From assembly GCF_021738965.1 (NCBI RefSeq), contig NZ_JAKKOQ010000017.1, positions 34,053-98,052 on the forward strand: 64,000 nt of DNA, in the 5' to 3' direction. The notes beneath the pieces are model-generated. The model did no database searches. It was not told the DNA's origin and saw nothing but the letters and a program-made list of their open reading frames with translations. Shown in pieces: positions 43,821 to 52,451 of this stretch; position 1 is the first letter of the stretch; each line of letters opens with the position of its first letter. The position numbers and the translations under genes are program-made. Origin of the DNA: Gordonia zhenghanii. Its GTDB lineage: Bacteria; Actinomycetota; Actinomycetes; Mycobacteriales; Mycobacteriaceae.

Positions 43821-45382
43821 TGGACCCCGCCGCGCCGTCGAGTGAGCCCGAGCCGACCGAGTCGGCCGGGCGGCGCTCGTCTGCGCGAGTCGATCCAGTA
43901 GGCGACCATCCGGAGGTTGTCGAACTCGACGACTTCGACTCGCCTGCACCGCTGTCCGACGACCGTCGCCTCGCCACGGACCGGGTGCTCCCGTCGTGGA
44001 CCGAGCCGATGGTCTCGCAACTGAGCACCTCGATCGGAGGACCGGTCGGTGTACACGCCGCGGTAGGGCGGAGTCGTCACTGGACCCCGTTGCGTGTGGT
44101 GTTCCTGATCGCCCTGGCCGTTCTGGCCCTCGGCTGGTTCGGCAAGGCCGGCTGCATCCAGCAGACGGCCGTCGACGGTCAGCCCGGACAGAGTCGGCTC
44201 GACTGGGACGATCAACGCCAGTTCTACGGGCTGTGTTATTCGAACATCGTCGCCGGATTCTCGGAGAACCGGCTGACGCCGCACGACCTCTCCGAGGGCG
44301 CCGCCCCGTACCGGACGTTCTGGGACGTCGACGGCGAGCATCGCTACCTCGAAGAGCCGGTCGTCACCGGTGCGTTCATGTACGTCGTCGCTCAGGCGGC
44401 ACGCGGGTGGGACGGCCTCGCCGACGCCGTCGGCCTGCCGCAGGCACTCGACGTCGTGAACTACTTCAACATCGCTGCGGTGCTGCTGGCACTCGGTTGG
44501 CTGCTCGCGATCTGGGCGACGATGCGAACGCGCCGGCGCGACCCGTGGATCGTCGTTCTCGTCGCCGTCTCGCCGCTGGCCCTCGTGCACGTGTTCACTG
44601 CGTTCGAGGTGCTGCCCGTCATGTTCACGGCGCTCGCCATGCTCGCGTGGTCGCGCGATCGGCTCAAGCTCGCCGGCCTATTCATCGGGTTGGGTGCGGC
44701 CACCGCGTTCTACCCGGTCTTGTTGCTCGTCGCGATCGGTCTGTTGTGTGTGCGCCAGAGACGGATCCGTGACTGGCTCGTCGTAGGCGCGGCAGCAGTC
44801 CTCACATGGGTCGTCGTCAACGTCCCGGTGGCCGTGCTCTACCCGTCGGGCTGGAGCGCGACGTTCACCGCGTGGCGCGACACCGCGCCGGGTCCGGACA
44901 CCGTCTATCGGCTGATCACCGAGATGACCGGTTGGGCGCCGCCGACCGTCCTGGTGACCGCGCTCGTGATCGTGCTCATGCTCGCAGTCATCGCGGGTGT
45001 CACCTATGCGGCGATGCGGTCCCCGCGCGAGCCGAAGGTGGCCGCGTTGATGTTCTTGCTCGTCGCCGGATACCTGCTGATCGGCAACCAGTGGCGGCCC
45101 GAGACCTCGCTGTGGCTGGTTCCGCTCGCCGTGCTCGCCATACCGCATCCGCGGGTCCTCCTGGCGTGGATGACATTCGACGCCCTGCTGTGGGTGCCGC
45201 GTATGGCGTTGTTCCTCGAGCCCGATCGAAAATGGCTGCCCGTCGAGTTCTTCTACATCGTGTCGGCCGCGAGGTGGTTGATCGTGGCAGGCCTCTGCGC
45301 CTACGTCGTGTGGGAGATGGTGAAACCGGTGATGATCAGGCCTGCGCCGACCGAGCACCTGTTGCGGTCGCCTGCCGCCTGA
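43820..45382 (+). CDS. GT87-like integral membrane glycosyltransferase
   Basis: A 520-residue protein with a GTG start at the end of ponA. Residues 1-90 are cytoplasmic and acidic. About ten membrane helices follow from residue 92. The early extracytoplasmic loop holds conserved acidic residues (L-D-W-D-D-Q-R-Q-F-Y-G), where GT87 polyprenol-phosphate-mannose-dependent transferases keep their catalytic Asp. It probably adds mannose or arabinose to envelope glycans. The 3' end overlaps the convergent gene by 47 bases. Confidence 0.8.
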   Translation: MDPAAPSSEPEPTESAGRRSSARVDPVGDHPEVVELDDFDSPAPLSDDRRLATDRVLPSWTEPMVSQLSTSIGGPVGVHAAVGRSRHWTPLRVVFLIALAVLALGWFGKAGCIQQTAVDGQPGQSRLDWDDQRQFYGLCYSNIVAGFSENRLTPHDLSEGAAPYRTFWDVDGEHRYLEEPVVTGAFMYVVAQAARGWDGLADAVGLPQALDVVNYFNIAAVLLALGWLLAIWATMRTRRRDPWIVVLVAVSPLALVHVFTAFEVLPVMFTALAMLAWSRDRLKLAGLFIGLGAATAFYPVLLLVAIGLLCVRQRRIRDWLVVGAAAVLTWVVVNVPVAVLYPSGWSATFTAWRDTAPGPDTVYRLITEMTGWAPPTVLVTALVIVLMLAVIAGVTYAAMRSPREPKVAALMFLLVAGYLLIGNQWRPETSLWLVPLAVLAIPHPRVLLAWMTFDALLWVPRMALFLEPDRKWLPVEFFYIVSAARWLIVAGLCAYVVWEMVKPVMIRPAPTEHLLRSPAA

Positions 45383-47417
45383 CCGCGGCGGTCGTGATCC
45401 GAGCGACGAGCGCTTCCCGGTGGGCGGGCCAGTCGTCGTCGATCATCGCGAACTGCGCCGTCGTGCGCCAGCCGGTAGGGAGCGATTCGCCCTCGCTCGG
45501 ACTGCGGAACCGCCGATGTTTGCGCAGGAGTCCCTCGAACTCGGCTCCCAACTTGCCGATCGCCGCCCGCGACCGGGCATTGGCCTCGTGCGTGTGCCAG
45601 ACCACGCGGACCGCGCCGCATTCGTCGAAGGCGTGATCGAGCAGAAGGAGTTTGGCGGTCGGGTTCACCGCGGTGCCCATCGCGGCGGCGCTGTAGAACG
45701 TGTAGCCGATCGCCAGGGTCCGATTCGCGGCGTCGACGTCGTAGAAGCTCGTGGTGCCCACCAGGCGTTCGCCGTGCAGTACGGCGAACGCGACGCGTGA
45801 GGGCGTCGTCGTCGCATCGTCGATCCACGCAGCGGCCGCGTCGTCGGTGCGGGGAATCGGCCCGGTCCACCGGTAGAGGGGCAGGTCGGCGTCGTCGACG
45901 AGGCGGGCGAGCGCCGGAGCATCGGCCGGGGTGATCGGCCGCAGAGTCACATCGTCGCGGGCGCACGTCGGGGCGCCGAGCCAGGCCCGGGCGTCACCTG
46001 CGTCCGCGGCCGCCAGGCGAGTGAGCGGGCCCGGGCGCGGAGTCGTGCCTGCCAGATAGGACGCGAGGGGCTCACGAACTCGTGCGCGCACGAACGTAAC
46101 GATCAACACGGCCAGGAGCAGAGCCTGCACCCACGTGCTGGCGATGACCGCCCCGGTGACCCACTGCGGCGCGGACGCCTCGTCGTACGACGACATCCCG
46201 AGCATCCGGAACACCGACAGGTCGAGGGCGACGTCTGCGACGAGATACGTCGCGATCAGTTGCCACCGGACGCGCAGCAGGACGAAGAACGGCAGGATCC
46301 ACAGCGTGTACTGAGGCGAGTGGACCTTGTGGAACAGCATGAAGACCGCGAGCATCGCCGCTGCGACCGGCAGCCACGGGTAGACGCCGTCACGGCGGAG
46401 CATCCGCCACCCGAGCGCCGCGACCGCGGCGATGCCGAGCGCGATCGCCAGCGGCGACGCGATGTCGACGAGCGTGCGATACGCCGGAGTCTCGTCGCCG
46501 ACGAGGTAGCGGACGCCCCAGTACCAGATGCTGTTCGTCGTGACGTCGGCGCGACGCTGACCCTGGAAATCGAGGGACGCCTTCCACCCGTCGAAGCCGG
46601 TGATCATGAACGGGAGCTGGGTGACGGCGACCGTGACGATCGCCGTCACGACGACCCACGCTGCGCCAGCCCAGTCGCGGGCGCGACGTCCTCCTACGGT
46701 GAGCACGTAGATCGCGATCGGCAGCACGAACAAGCCGGGATAGATCTTCAGCGAGAAGCCGATGCCGAGCATCACCGTCGCGGCGACTGCGGTGGTGCGC
46801 AGTGGAATACGCCGCAGTCCGGTCGCCGGGCTCGCGCTCGCTCCGTACGCCATGATCGCGATAGCAGCGACCGAGGTGAACACGACCGGCAGTTCCCAGT
46901 TGTGGAACGCGTACAAGACGATTGGCGGGGTGGCCGCCCACAGGAGGACCCACCAGCGCGTCATCAGGGCGAGGAGGACGGTGGTCGCGAACGCGAACGG
47001 CGCCAAGATCAGTGCGGTGTGGGTGAAGAAGTCCACGTCGGTGTGGGTTCCGCCTGCGCTCAGCCACATGAGCAGGCCCGACAGGACCGGGTACTCGACG
47101 ACGCCGCCGAACAACTGGCCGTGGGCGTCGATTCCGCCGTGCACGTACGGCATCAGGTGCTCGCCGAGGCCACGTGTGCTCCACAGTTCCATCACGTCCG
47201 AGTAGCACGGGATGAGGCTGCCACGCGGGCCGTGCGGGAAGCTCTCGCTGCGACCTGCGTCGTCGAACGTGGCTCCGCCGCAGACGATCTTCGCGCGGTA
47301 ACCCCAGAACACGGTCACCAGGGTGGCCAGTAGGGAGACGGTCAGGACGAGCACTCGTTCGCCGAGACGCAGCGGGCTCGACGGTGCCGTCGACAAGTCT
47401 CCTGGCATGGGGGACAT
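45336..47417 (-). CDS. GT87-like membrane transferase fused to a GNAT acetyltransferase
   Basis: A 693-residue two-part protein. Residues 1-460 carry about eleven membrane helices of the GT87 type, with the early V-C-G-G-A-T-F-D-D-A loop. After a linker (about 460-485), residues ~488-670 form a GNAT acetyltransferase: V-T-L-R-P-I-T-P-A-D-A at its start, then V-G-T-T-S-F-Y and a late A-R-S-R-A-A-I-G-K-L-G acetyl-CoA-binding helix. No stop or frameshift is seen between them. Acetylation of the glycan it makes, or of a regulator, is possible. No ribosome site is obvious; ATG 47408 is an alternative. Confidence 0.8.
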   Translation of the reverse strand: MSPMPGDLSTAPSSPLRLGERVLVLTVSLLATLVTVFWGYRAKIVCGGATFDDAGRSESFPHGPRGSLIPCYSDVMELWSTRGLGEHLMPYVHGGIDAHGQLFGGVVEYPVLSGLLMWLSAGGTHTDVDFFTHTALILAPFAFATTVLLALMTRWWVLLWAATPPIVLYAFHNWELPVVFTSVAAIAIMAYGASASPATGLRRIPLRTTAVAATVMLGIGFSLKIYPGLFVLPIAIYVLTVGGRRARDWAGAAWVVVTAIVTVAVTQLPFMITGFDGWKASLDFQGQRRADVTTNSIWYWGVRYLVGDETPAYRTLVDIASPLAIALGIAAVAALGWRMLRRDGVYPWLPVAAAMLAVFMLFHKVHSPQYTLWILPFFVLLRVRWQLIATYLVADVALDLSVFRMLGMSSYDEASAPQWVTGAVIASTWVQALLLAVLIVTFVRARVREPLASYLAGTTPRPGPLTRLAAADAGDARAWLGAPTCARDDVTLRPITPADAPALARLVDDADLPLYRWTGPIPRTDDAAAAWIDDATTTPSRVAFAVLHGERLVGTTSFYDVDAANRTLAIGYTFYSAAAMGTAVNPTAKLLLLDHAFDECGAVRVVWHTHEANARSRAAIGKLGAEFEGLLRKHRRFRSPSEGESLPTGWRTTAQFAMIDDDWPAHREALVARITTAAVRRQATATGARSAQA

Positions 47418-47497
47418 CGTAGTGGTGGGTACACGATTTCGCTGGTCACGGGGTGCTCATGTAGCCTAGAACGGTTGCCGACGCAGGCGACCCTCCT

Positions 47498-47516
47498 GCC
47501 GCGGACAGTCCGCGGC
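47498..47516 (+). promoter_or_regulatory. 5' leader hairpin of the rpsF operon
   Basis: An 8-base perfect stem GCCGCGGA-CAG-TCCGCGGC lies 31 bases before the rpsF ATG, followed by CCGAC and the GGAGGTG ribosome site. The place fits autoregulatory leaders bound by S6:S18 in other bacteria, but the match is structural only. Confidence 0.4.
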
Positions 47517-47547
47517 CGACCTAGCCCATGGGAGGTGATGTGGTTTC

Positions 47548-47829
47548 ATGCGTCACTACGAACTGATGGTCATCCTCGATCCGAGTCTGGACGAGCGTAC
47601 CGTCGCCCCTTCACTGGATACTTTCCTCAATGTCGTCCGTAAGGACGGCGGCAGTGTGGATAACGTCGAAATCTGGGGCAAGCGCCGTCTTGCTTACGAG
47701 ATCGCCAAGAACAACGAAGGCATCTACGCCGTCATCGATCTGAACGCGACCCCGGACACGGTCAACGAACTCGATCGTCAGCTGAAGCTGAACGAGTCGG
47801 TTCTGCGTACCAAGGTCCTGCGCAAGTAA
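47548..47829 (+). CDS. rpsF: 30S ribosomal protein S6
   Basis: A 93-residue S6 protein, [12 protein letters not shown] at the start and [10 protein letters not shown] in the centre, both hallmark. Length is normal (95-100). GGAGGTG precedes the ATG. It is the first gene of the rpsF-ssb-rpsR-rplI operon, where S6 and S18 bind together in the ribosomal platform. Confidence 0.95.
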   Translation: MRHYELMVILDPSLDERTVAPSLDTFLNVVRKDGGSVDNVEIWGKRRLAYEIAKNNEGIYAVIDLNATPDTVNELDRQLKLNESVLRTKVLRK

Positions 47830-47962
47830 GCGCCGGGCGCGTCCACACCTGCACGAACTTGTGGAATTCGTCCCTGACATTGTCGGCGGTCACCTTTATG
47901 GTGGTGCATAACCATCCTTCAGGTTCGCCACGGGGCGTTCCACATCGACTTAGGGGAGTCTC

Positions 47963-48526
47963 ATGACTGACACGGTCATCACGGTCGTCGGAAACCTGAC
48001 CGCCGATCCCGAACTGCGTTTCACGCCGTCCGGGGCGCCGGTCGCCAACTTCACCGTGGCATCCACTCCGCGCACTTTCGATCGTCAGACGAACGAGTGG
48101 AAGGACGGCGAAGCGCTGTTCCTCCGCTGCAGCATCTGGCGTGACGCTGCGGAGAACGTGACCGAGTCACTCAAGAAGGGCACCCGAGTCATCGCGCAGG
48201 GCAAGCTCAAGCAGCGGTCGTTCGAAACCCGTGAAGGGGAGCGTCGCACCGTCGTTGAGCTGGAAGTGGACGAGATCGGTCCCTCAGTACGCTACGCAAC
48301 CGCGCAGGTCACCAAGACCCCGCGCGGCGGCGGTTTCAGCGGCGGAGGGAACTCGGGCGGAGGCTACGGAGGCGGAAACAACTCCGGTGGCGGCTACGGA
48401 GGCGGAAACAACTCCGGAGGCGGCCGTCCTCCCGCATCGGGCCAACCGGCGGACGACCCGTGGGGCAGCGCACCAGCTGCTGGTGGCGGGGGATTCACCG
48501 GTGGGGACGACGAACCACCTTTCTGA
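47963..48526 (+). CDS. ssb: Single-stranded DNA-binding protein
   Basis: A 187-residue SSB. The OB fold covers residues 1-115 ([14 protein letters not shown] near the start, C-S-I-W-R near 57). The linker is glycine/asparagine-rich with repeated [10 protein letters not shown]. The acidic tip D-D-E-P-P-F recruits partner proteins. GGGGAG precedes the ATG. The 133-base gap before it may hold its own promoter. Confidence 0.95.
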   Translation: MTDTVITVVGNLTADPELRFTPSGAPVANFTVASTPRTFDRQTNEWKDGEALFLRCSIWRDAAENVTESLKKGTRVIAQGKLKQRSFETREGERRTVVELEVDEIGPSVRYATAQVTKTPRGGGFSGGGNSGGGYGGGNNSGGGYGGGNNSGGGRPPASGQPADDPWGSAPAAGGGGFTGGDDEPPF

Positions 48527-48568
48527 TCCCGGGCCCGCCAGCCCGGAGGCACTCGACTGGAGCATCAC

Positions 48569-48826
48569 ATGGCAAAGCAAAAGGGCCGCAAGGTCCGCGT
48601 AGAGAAGGTCACCAAGGCCAAGGCCTGCACCTTCTGCAAGGAAAAGAAGACGACCGATATCGACTACAAGGACACGGCGCTCCTGCGTCGTTTCCTGTCG
48701 GACCGCGGCAAGATCCGTTCGCGTCGCGTCACCGGCAACTGTGTTCAGCACCAGCGTGACATCGCGGTGGCCGTCAAGAACTCGCGTGAAGTGGCGCTCC
48801 TGCCCTTCACCTCGACCGGACGCTGA
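48569..48826 (+). CDS. rpsR: 30S ribosomal protein S18 (zinc-binding type)
   Basis: An 85-residue S18. The C-T-F-C pair near residue 22 and the Cys in G-N-C-V-Q-H-Q mark the zinc-binding C+ form; many actinobacteria have an extra zinc-free copy elsewhere for zinc shortage. The core [11 protein letters not shown] is intact. Confidence 0.95.
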   Translation: MAKQKGRKVRVEKVTKAKACTFCKEKKTTDIDYKDTALLRRFLSDRGKIRSRRVTGNCVQHQRDIAVAVKNSREVALLPFTSTGR

Positions 48827-48844
48827 GCGGGAAGGACAACTGAT

Positions 48845-49294
48845 ATGAAGCTGATCCTGACTGCCGCTGTCGAGAACCTCGGCGAAGCCGGGGACCTCGT
48901 CGAGGTCCGTGACGGTTACGGCCGCAACTTCCTGTTGCCCCGCAACCTGGCCATCCCCGCCACCCGTGGCGCCGAGAAGCAGGTCGAAGGCATTCGCCGC
49001 GCCCAGGAAGCGCGCTCCGTGCGCGACCTGGACCACGCCAACGAGATCAAGCAGGCGCTCGAGGGCCTCGAGTCGGTCGCACTGACCGTCAAGACCCACG
49101 ACTCGGGCAAGCTGTTCGGTTCGGTCTCGGCAGGCGATGTCGCCGGAGCGATCCGCACCGCTGGCGGCCCCGCCGTCGACAAGCGCAACGTGTCGCTGCC
49201 GAAGGGCCACATCAAGGCCGTCGGCTCGTACCCGGTCGTCGTCAAGCTGCACCCGAAGGTCGAAGCGAAGTTCAACCTGACGGTCGTCGCCTGA
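48845..49294 (+). CDS. rplI: 50S ribosomal protein L9
   Basis: A 149-residue L9 with the typical M-K-L-I-L start, [10 protein letters not shown], and [10 protein letters not shown] near residue 28. The long connecting helix runs from about 40 to 75, and the C-terminal domain ends H-P-K-V-E-A-K-F-N. It is the last gene of the operon and is followed by a strong terminator. Confidence 0.95.
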   Translation: MKLILTAAVENLGEAGDLVEVRDGYGRNFLLPRNLAIPATRGAEKQVEGIRRAQEARSVRDLDHANEIKQALEGLESVALTVKTHDSGKLFGSVSAGDVAGAIRTAGGPAVDKRNVSLPKGHIKAVGSYPVVVKLHPKVEAKFNLTVVA

Positions 49295-49308
49295 CGCACC
49301 GATAGACC

Positions 49309-49344
49309 CGAGAGGCCGGTTCCCGCAAGGGAACCGGCCTCTCG
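49309..49344. terminator. Terminator after rplI
   Basis: A 16-base perfect stem (CGAGAGGCCGGTTCCC with GGGAACCGGCCTCTCG) with a GCAA tetraloop, between the converging rplI and acyl-CoA dehydrogenase genes. Confidence 0.82.
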
Positions 49345-49381
49345 TCGTCGGTAGCGCCGACTGCATGCGGCGCGGAGCTGG

Positions 49382-50566
49382 TCAGTCCTCCAACAGCCGT
49401 CGTCCGATGATCATCCGCTGGATGTCGGCGGTCCCCTCACCGATCAGCAGCATCGGAGCCTCCCGGTACAGGCGTTCGATCTCGTATTCTTTCGCGTAGC
49501 CGTAACCGCCGTGGATGCGGAACGAGTCTTCGACGACGTCGCGGCAATATTCGGAGGCCAGGTACTTCGCCATACCAGCCTCGAGATCGTTGCGTTCGCC
49601 GGCGTCCTTCACACGGGCCGCGCGCACCACCATCTGGTGTGCGGCTTCGACTTTCGTGCCCATCTCGGCGATTCGGAACAGTACCGCCTGGTGCGCAGCG
49701 ATTGGCTTGCCGAACGTCTCGCGCTGCTTGGCATACGACGTGCCGAGTTCGAATGCGCGATGAGCGACGCCGACGGCCCGCGCGGCGACGTTCACTCGGC
49801 CCACTTCCACGCCGTCCATCATCTGGTAGAAGCCGCGACCCGGTGTGCCGCCGAGGATCTCGTCCGCGCCGATCCGGTAGTCGTCAAAGAGGAGTTCGGT
49901 GGTGTCGACGCCCTTGTACCCCATCTTCTCGATCTTTCCTGGGATCCGCAGGCCGGGTGCGACGTCGCCGAAGCCGGGCGTCTTCTCGAGCAGGAACGTG
50001 GTCAGATTGCGGTGCCGCCGGTCGCTCCCCTCCGGGGTGCGGACGAGGACTGCGACGAGACTCGACGTGCCGCCGTTGGTGAGCCACATCTTCTGCCCGG
50101 TGATCGAGTAGTCGCCGTCCCCGGTCGGGGTCGCCGTCGTCGTGATGGCGGCGACGTCGGAGCCGAGTGCAGGTTCGGACATGGAGAACGCGCCCGTCAA
50201 CTCGCCCGTCGCGAGCCGCGGCAGATACTTCGCCTTCTGCTCGTCGGTGCCGTGCTGCGCAAGCAGATAGGCGACGATGAAGTGGGTGTTGAGAATGCCG
50301 CTCACACTCATCCAGCCGCGTGAGATCTCTTCGACGACAAGGGCATACGTGAGCAGGGATTCGCCGATCCCGCCATATGACTCGTCGATCGTCAGACCGA
50401 ACAGGCCCATCTGTTTCATCTGCTCGACGATCTCGGTCGGATATTCGTCGGCGTGTTCGAGGGCCGTTGCGACCGGAACGATCTTCTCGTCCACGAATGT
50501 CCGGACCGTCGCCAGGATGTCGCGCTGGACGTCGGTGAGATCGTCCGTGGCGCAGAGTCGGTTCAT
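49382..50566 (-). CDS. Acyl-CoA dehydrogenase
   Basis: A 394-residue flavoenzyme of fatty acid or amino acid oxidation. The family pattern F-S-M-S-E-P-A-L-G-S-D is near residue 130, W-L-T-N-G-G near 160, and the end has I-H-G-G-Y-G-Y near 347, then Y-R-E-A-P-M-L-L-I-G-E-G-T. The catalytic Glu is probably in this last region. ATG 50566 is chosen because homology begins there. It is divergent from a thiolase, suggesting a shared fatty-acid pathway. Confidence 0.9.
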   Translation of the reverse strand: MNRLCATDDLTDVQRDILATVRTFVDEKIVPVATALEHADEYPTEIVEQMKQMGLFGLTIDESYGGIGESLLTYALVVEEISRGWMSVSGILNTHFIVAYLLAQHGTDEQKAKYLPRLATGELTGAFSMSEPALGSDVAAITTTATPTGDGDYSITGQKMWLTNGGTSSLVAVLVRTPEGSDRRHRNLTTFLLEKTPGFGDVAPGLRIPGKIEKMGYKGVDTTELLFDDYRIGADEILGGTPGRGFYQMMDGVEVGRVNVAARAVGVAHRAFELGTSYAKQRETFGKPIAAHQAVLFRIAEMGTKVEAAHQMVVRAARVKDAGERNDLEAGMAKYLASEYCRDVVEDSFRIHGGYGYAKEYEIERLYREAPMLLIGEGTADIQRMIIGRRLLED

Positions 50567-50643
50567 CGGTTCCTTCCAGACGCATGCATAAGCCAACCTA
50601 TCGTCGGAGGCGGACGAGTGTCTGCCGAGAGAGGAATTCGAGT

Positions 50644-51858
50644 ATGCGCGACGCGGTGATCTGCGAACCCATCCGAACCCCGGTCGGGGGCTACGGCGGG
50701 ATGTTCGCATCCGTCCCTGCTGCGCAACTCGCAGCGGCCGTGGTGAAGGCCCTGGTCGAGCGGACCGGAATCGACGGCCGAGACATCGACGACGTCGTCT
50801 TCGGTCAGTGCTATCCCAACGGCGAAGCGCCGGCCATCGGTCGCGTCGCGCTTCTCGACGCAGGTCTCGACGTACGCGTGCCCGGTATGCAGATCGACCG
50901 GCGGTGCGGATCCGGCCTGCAAGCCGTGATCGACGCCGCGATGCGCGTGCAGACCGGGGTCGCCGACTTAGTCGTTGCGGGCGGGGCCGACAGCATGAGC
51001 CAGGCCGAGCATTACGCGCTCGGCCTGCGGTTCGGCCTCCGGGGCGCCGATACGAAGCTGATGGATCGTATCGGGCGTGGGCGGGTCACCGCGGGTGGCC
51101 GTCTGCACCCGGTCGACGGCGGGATGCTCGAGACGGCCGAGAACCTGCGCGCCGAGTACTCGATCAGCAGGCAGGCGCAGGACGCGCTCGCGCTCGACTC
51201 TCATCTGCGTGCGGTCGCCGCCCAGACCGACGGCCGGTTCGACGACGAGATCGTGCCCGTGACCGTCTCATCGCGTAAGGGCGACGTCGTTCACGATCGC
51301 GACGAGCATCCGCGCCCCGACATCTCGGCGGAGGCGTTGGCGGCGTTGCGTCCGGTCCGGCAGAGGGTCGATCCGGACGCGACCGTCACTGCGGGGAACT
51401 CGAGCGGCCAGAACGACGGTGCTGCCGCGTGCATCGTCGCGACAACGGAAGAGGCTGAGCGCCTTGGTCTTCGACCGCTGGCCCGACTCGTCACGTGGGC
51501 GGCGGCCGGCGTGGAACCGTCCCGGATGGGGATCGGACCGGTTCCGTCGTCCACCCTGGCCTTGGAGCGTGCCGGTCTGACGATGACCGACGTGGATCTG
51601 ATCGAGTTGAACGAGGCGTTCGCCGCGCAGGTGCTCGCCTGCACCAGCGCGCTGGGCCTCGGCGTGGCCGATCATGAGCGGATCAATGTCAATGGGTCCG
51701 GCATCTCGCTGGGTCATCCGGTCGGCGCGACGGGTGTCCGGATCCTCGCGACGATGCTGCGCGAACTCGATCGTCGGCAAGGGCGGTACGCGTTGGAGAC
51801 GATGTGCATCGGCGGCGGGCAGGGGCTGGCTGCGGTGTTCGAACGGGTCGCGGGCTAG
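50644..51858 (+). CDS. Acetyl-CoA acetyltransferase (thiolase)
   Basis: A 404-residue thiolase. The nucleophile Cys is in D-R-R-C-G-S-G-L-Q near residue 86. The late motifs N-E-A-F-A-A near residue 326, G-S-G-I-S-L-G-H-P-V-G-A-T-G near 350, and the second Cys in E-T-M-C-I-G-G-G-Q-G near 388 are all present. The ATG is at M-R-D-A-V-I-C; GAGAGAGG lies before it. It cleaves 3-ketoacyl-CoA or condenses acetyl-CoA. Confidence 0.92.
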   Translation: MRDAVICEPIRTPVGGYGGMFASVPAAQLAAAVVKALVERTGIDGRDIDDVVFGQCYPNGEAPAIGRVALLDAGLDVRVPGMQIDRRCGSGLQAVIDAAMRVQTGVADLVVAGGADSMSQAEHYALGLRFGLRGADTKLMDRIGRGRVTAGGRLHPVDGGMLETAENLRAEYSISRQAQDALALDSHLRAVAAQTDGRFDDEIVPVTVSSRKGDVVHDRDEHPRPDISAEALAALRPVRQRVDPDATVTAGNSSGQNDGAAACIVATTEEAERLGLRPLARLVTWAAAGVEPSRMGIGPVPSSTLALERAGLTMTDVDLIELNEAFAAQVLACTSALGLGVADHERINVNGSGISLGHPVGATGVRILATMLRELDRRQGRYALETMCIGGGQGLAAVFERVAG

Positions 51859-51869
51859 GTTCCGGACTG

Positions 51870-52424
51870 CTACCCGAGCAGTCCCGTGATCACTGTCTGC
51901 AACTCGTCTGGGCTGGGTGACGGCAGCGCCTCGTGGCCGTGGATGTAGCCGATCCCGGCGTACACGAGCAGTCCTGCAGTCAGTCGTGCCCGCTCGGCGT
52001 CGATGCCGAGTTCGAGCATCGCCGCATTGACGGCTTTGAACACTTCGCTGTCGATCCTGCGCACCGATTCGGCCACGCGCGGATTGCTGCGTGCCCAGTC
52101 GCGGATCGCGGTCTCCACGACCAAGTTCTCTGCGTTCATCAGCATGCCTGCGAGTGCGACCACCCGCTGGTCCGGAGGGAGCGTCGCTATCTCGTCGAGT
52201 TCGGTGAACTTAGCGTTGTGGGTCTCTCGCCAACGTTCGGCCATCGCCTCCCACAAGGCGTCGAGATCGCTGAAATGCCAGTAGAAGCTGCCCTTGGTGA
52301 CTCCGAGTCGGTCGCACAGTCGGGAGATCTTCACCGACGAGACGCCGTCGGCAGTCAGCAGCGCGAGTGCCGCATCGACCCAGTCGGTAGCCGACAGGCG
52401 GGGGCTGCGACGTGTCGTTGTCAT
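51870..52424 (-). CDS. TetR-family transcriptional regulator
   Basis: A 184-residue repressor. The helix-turn-helix (about 14-60) has R-L-G-V-T-K-G-S-F-Y-W-H-F, characteristic of TetR. It is divergent from a DUF2236 gene, and the short 27-base gap contains the palindrome ACGGTACCGT, so it probably controls that gene and itself. The ligand is unknown. Confidence 0.85.
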   Translation of the reverse strand: MTTTRRSPRLSATDWVDAALALLTADGVSSVKISRLCDRLGVTKGSFYWHFSDLDALWEAMAERWRETHNAKFTELDEIATLPPDQRVVALAGMLMNAENLVVETAIRDWARSNPRVAESVRRIDSEVFKAVNAAMLELGIDAERARLTAGLLVYAGIGYIHGHEALPSPSPDELQTVITGLLG

Positions 52425-52431
52425 AAATACG

Positions 52432-52441
52432 ACGGTACCGT
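52432..52441. promoter_or_regulatory. Candidate TetR operator
   Basis: The palindrome ACGGTACCGT, followed by TACC-TCGT-GGTA, lies in the 27-base gap between the divergent TetR and DUF2236 starts. Both genes have almost no leader. Confidence 0.45.
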
Positions 52442-52451
52442 ACCTCGTGGT

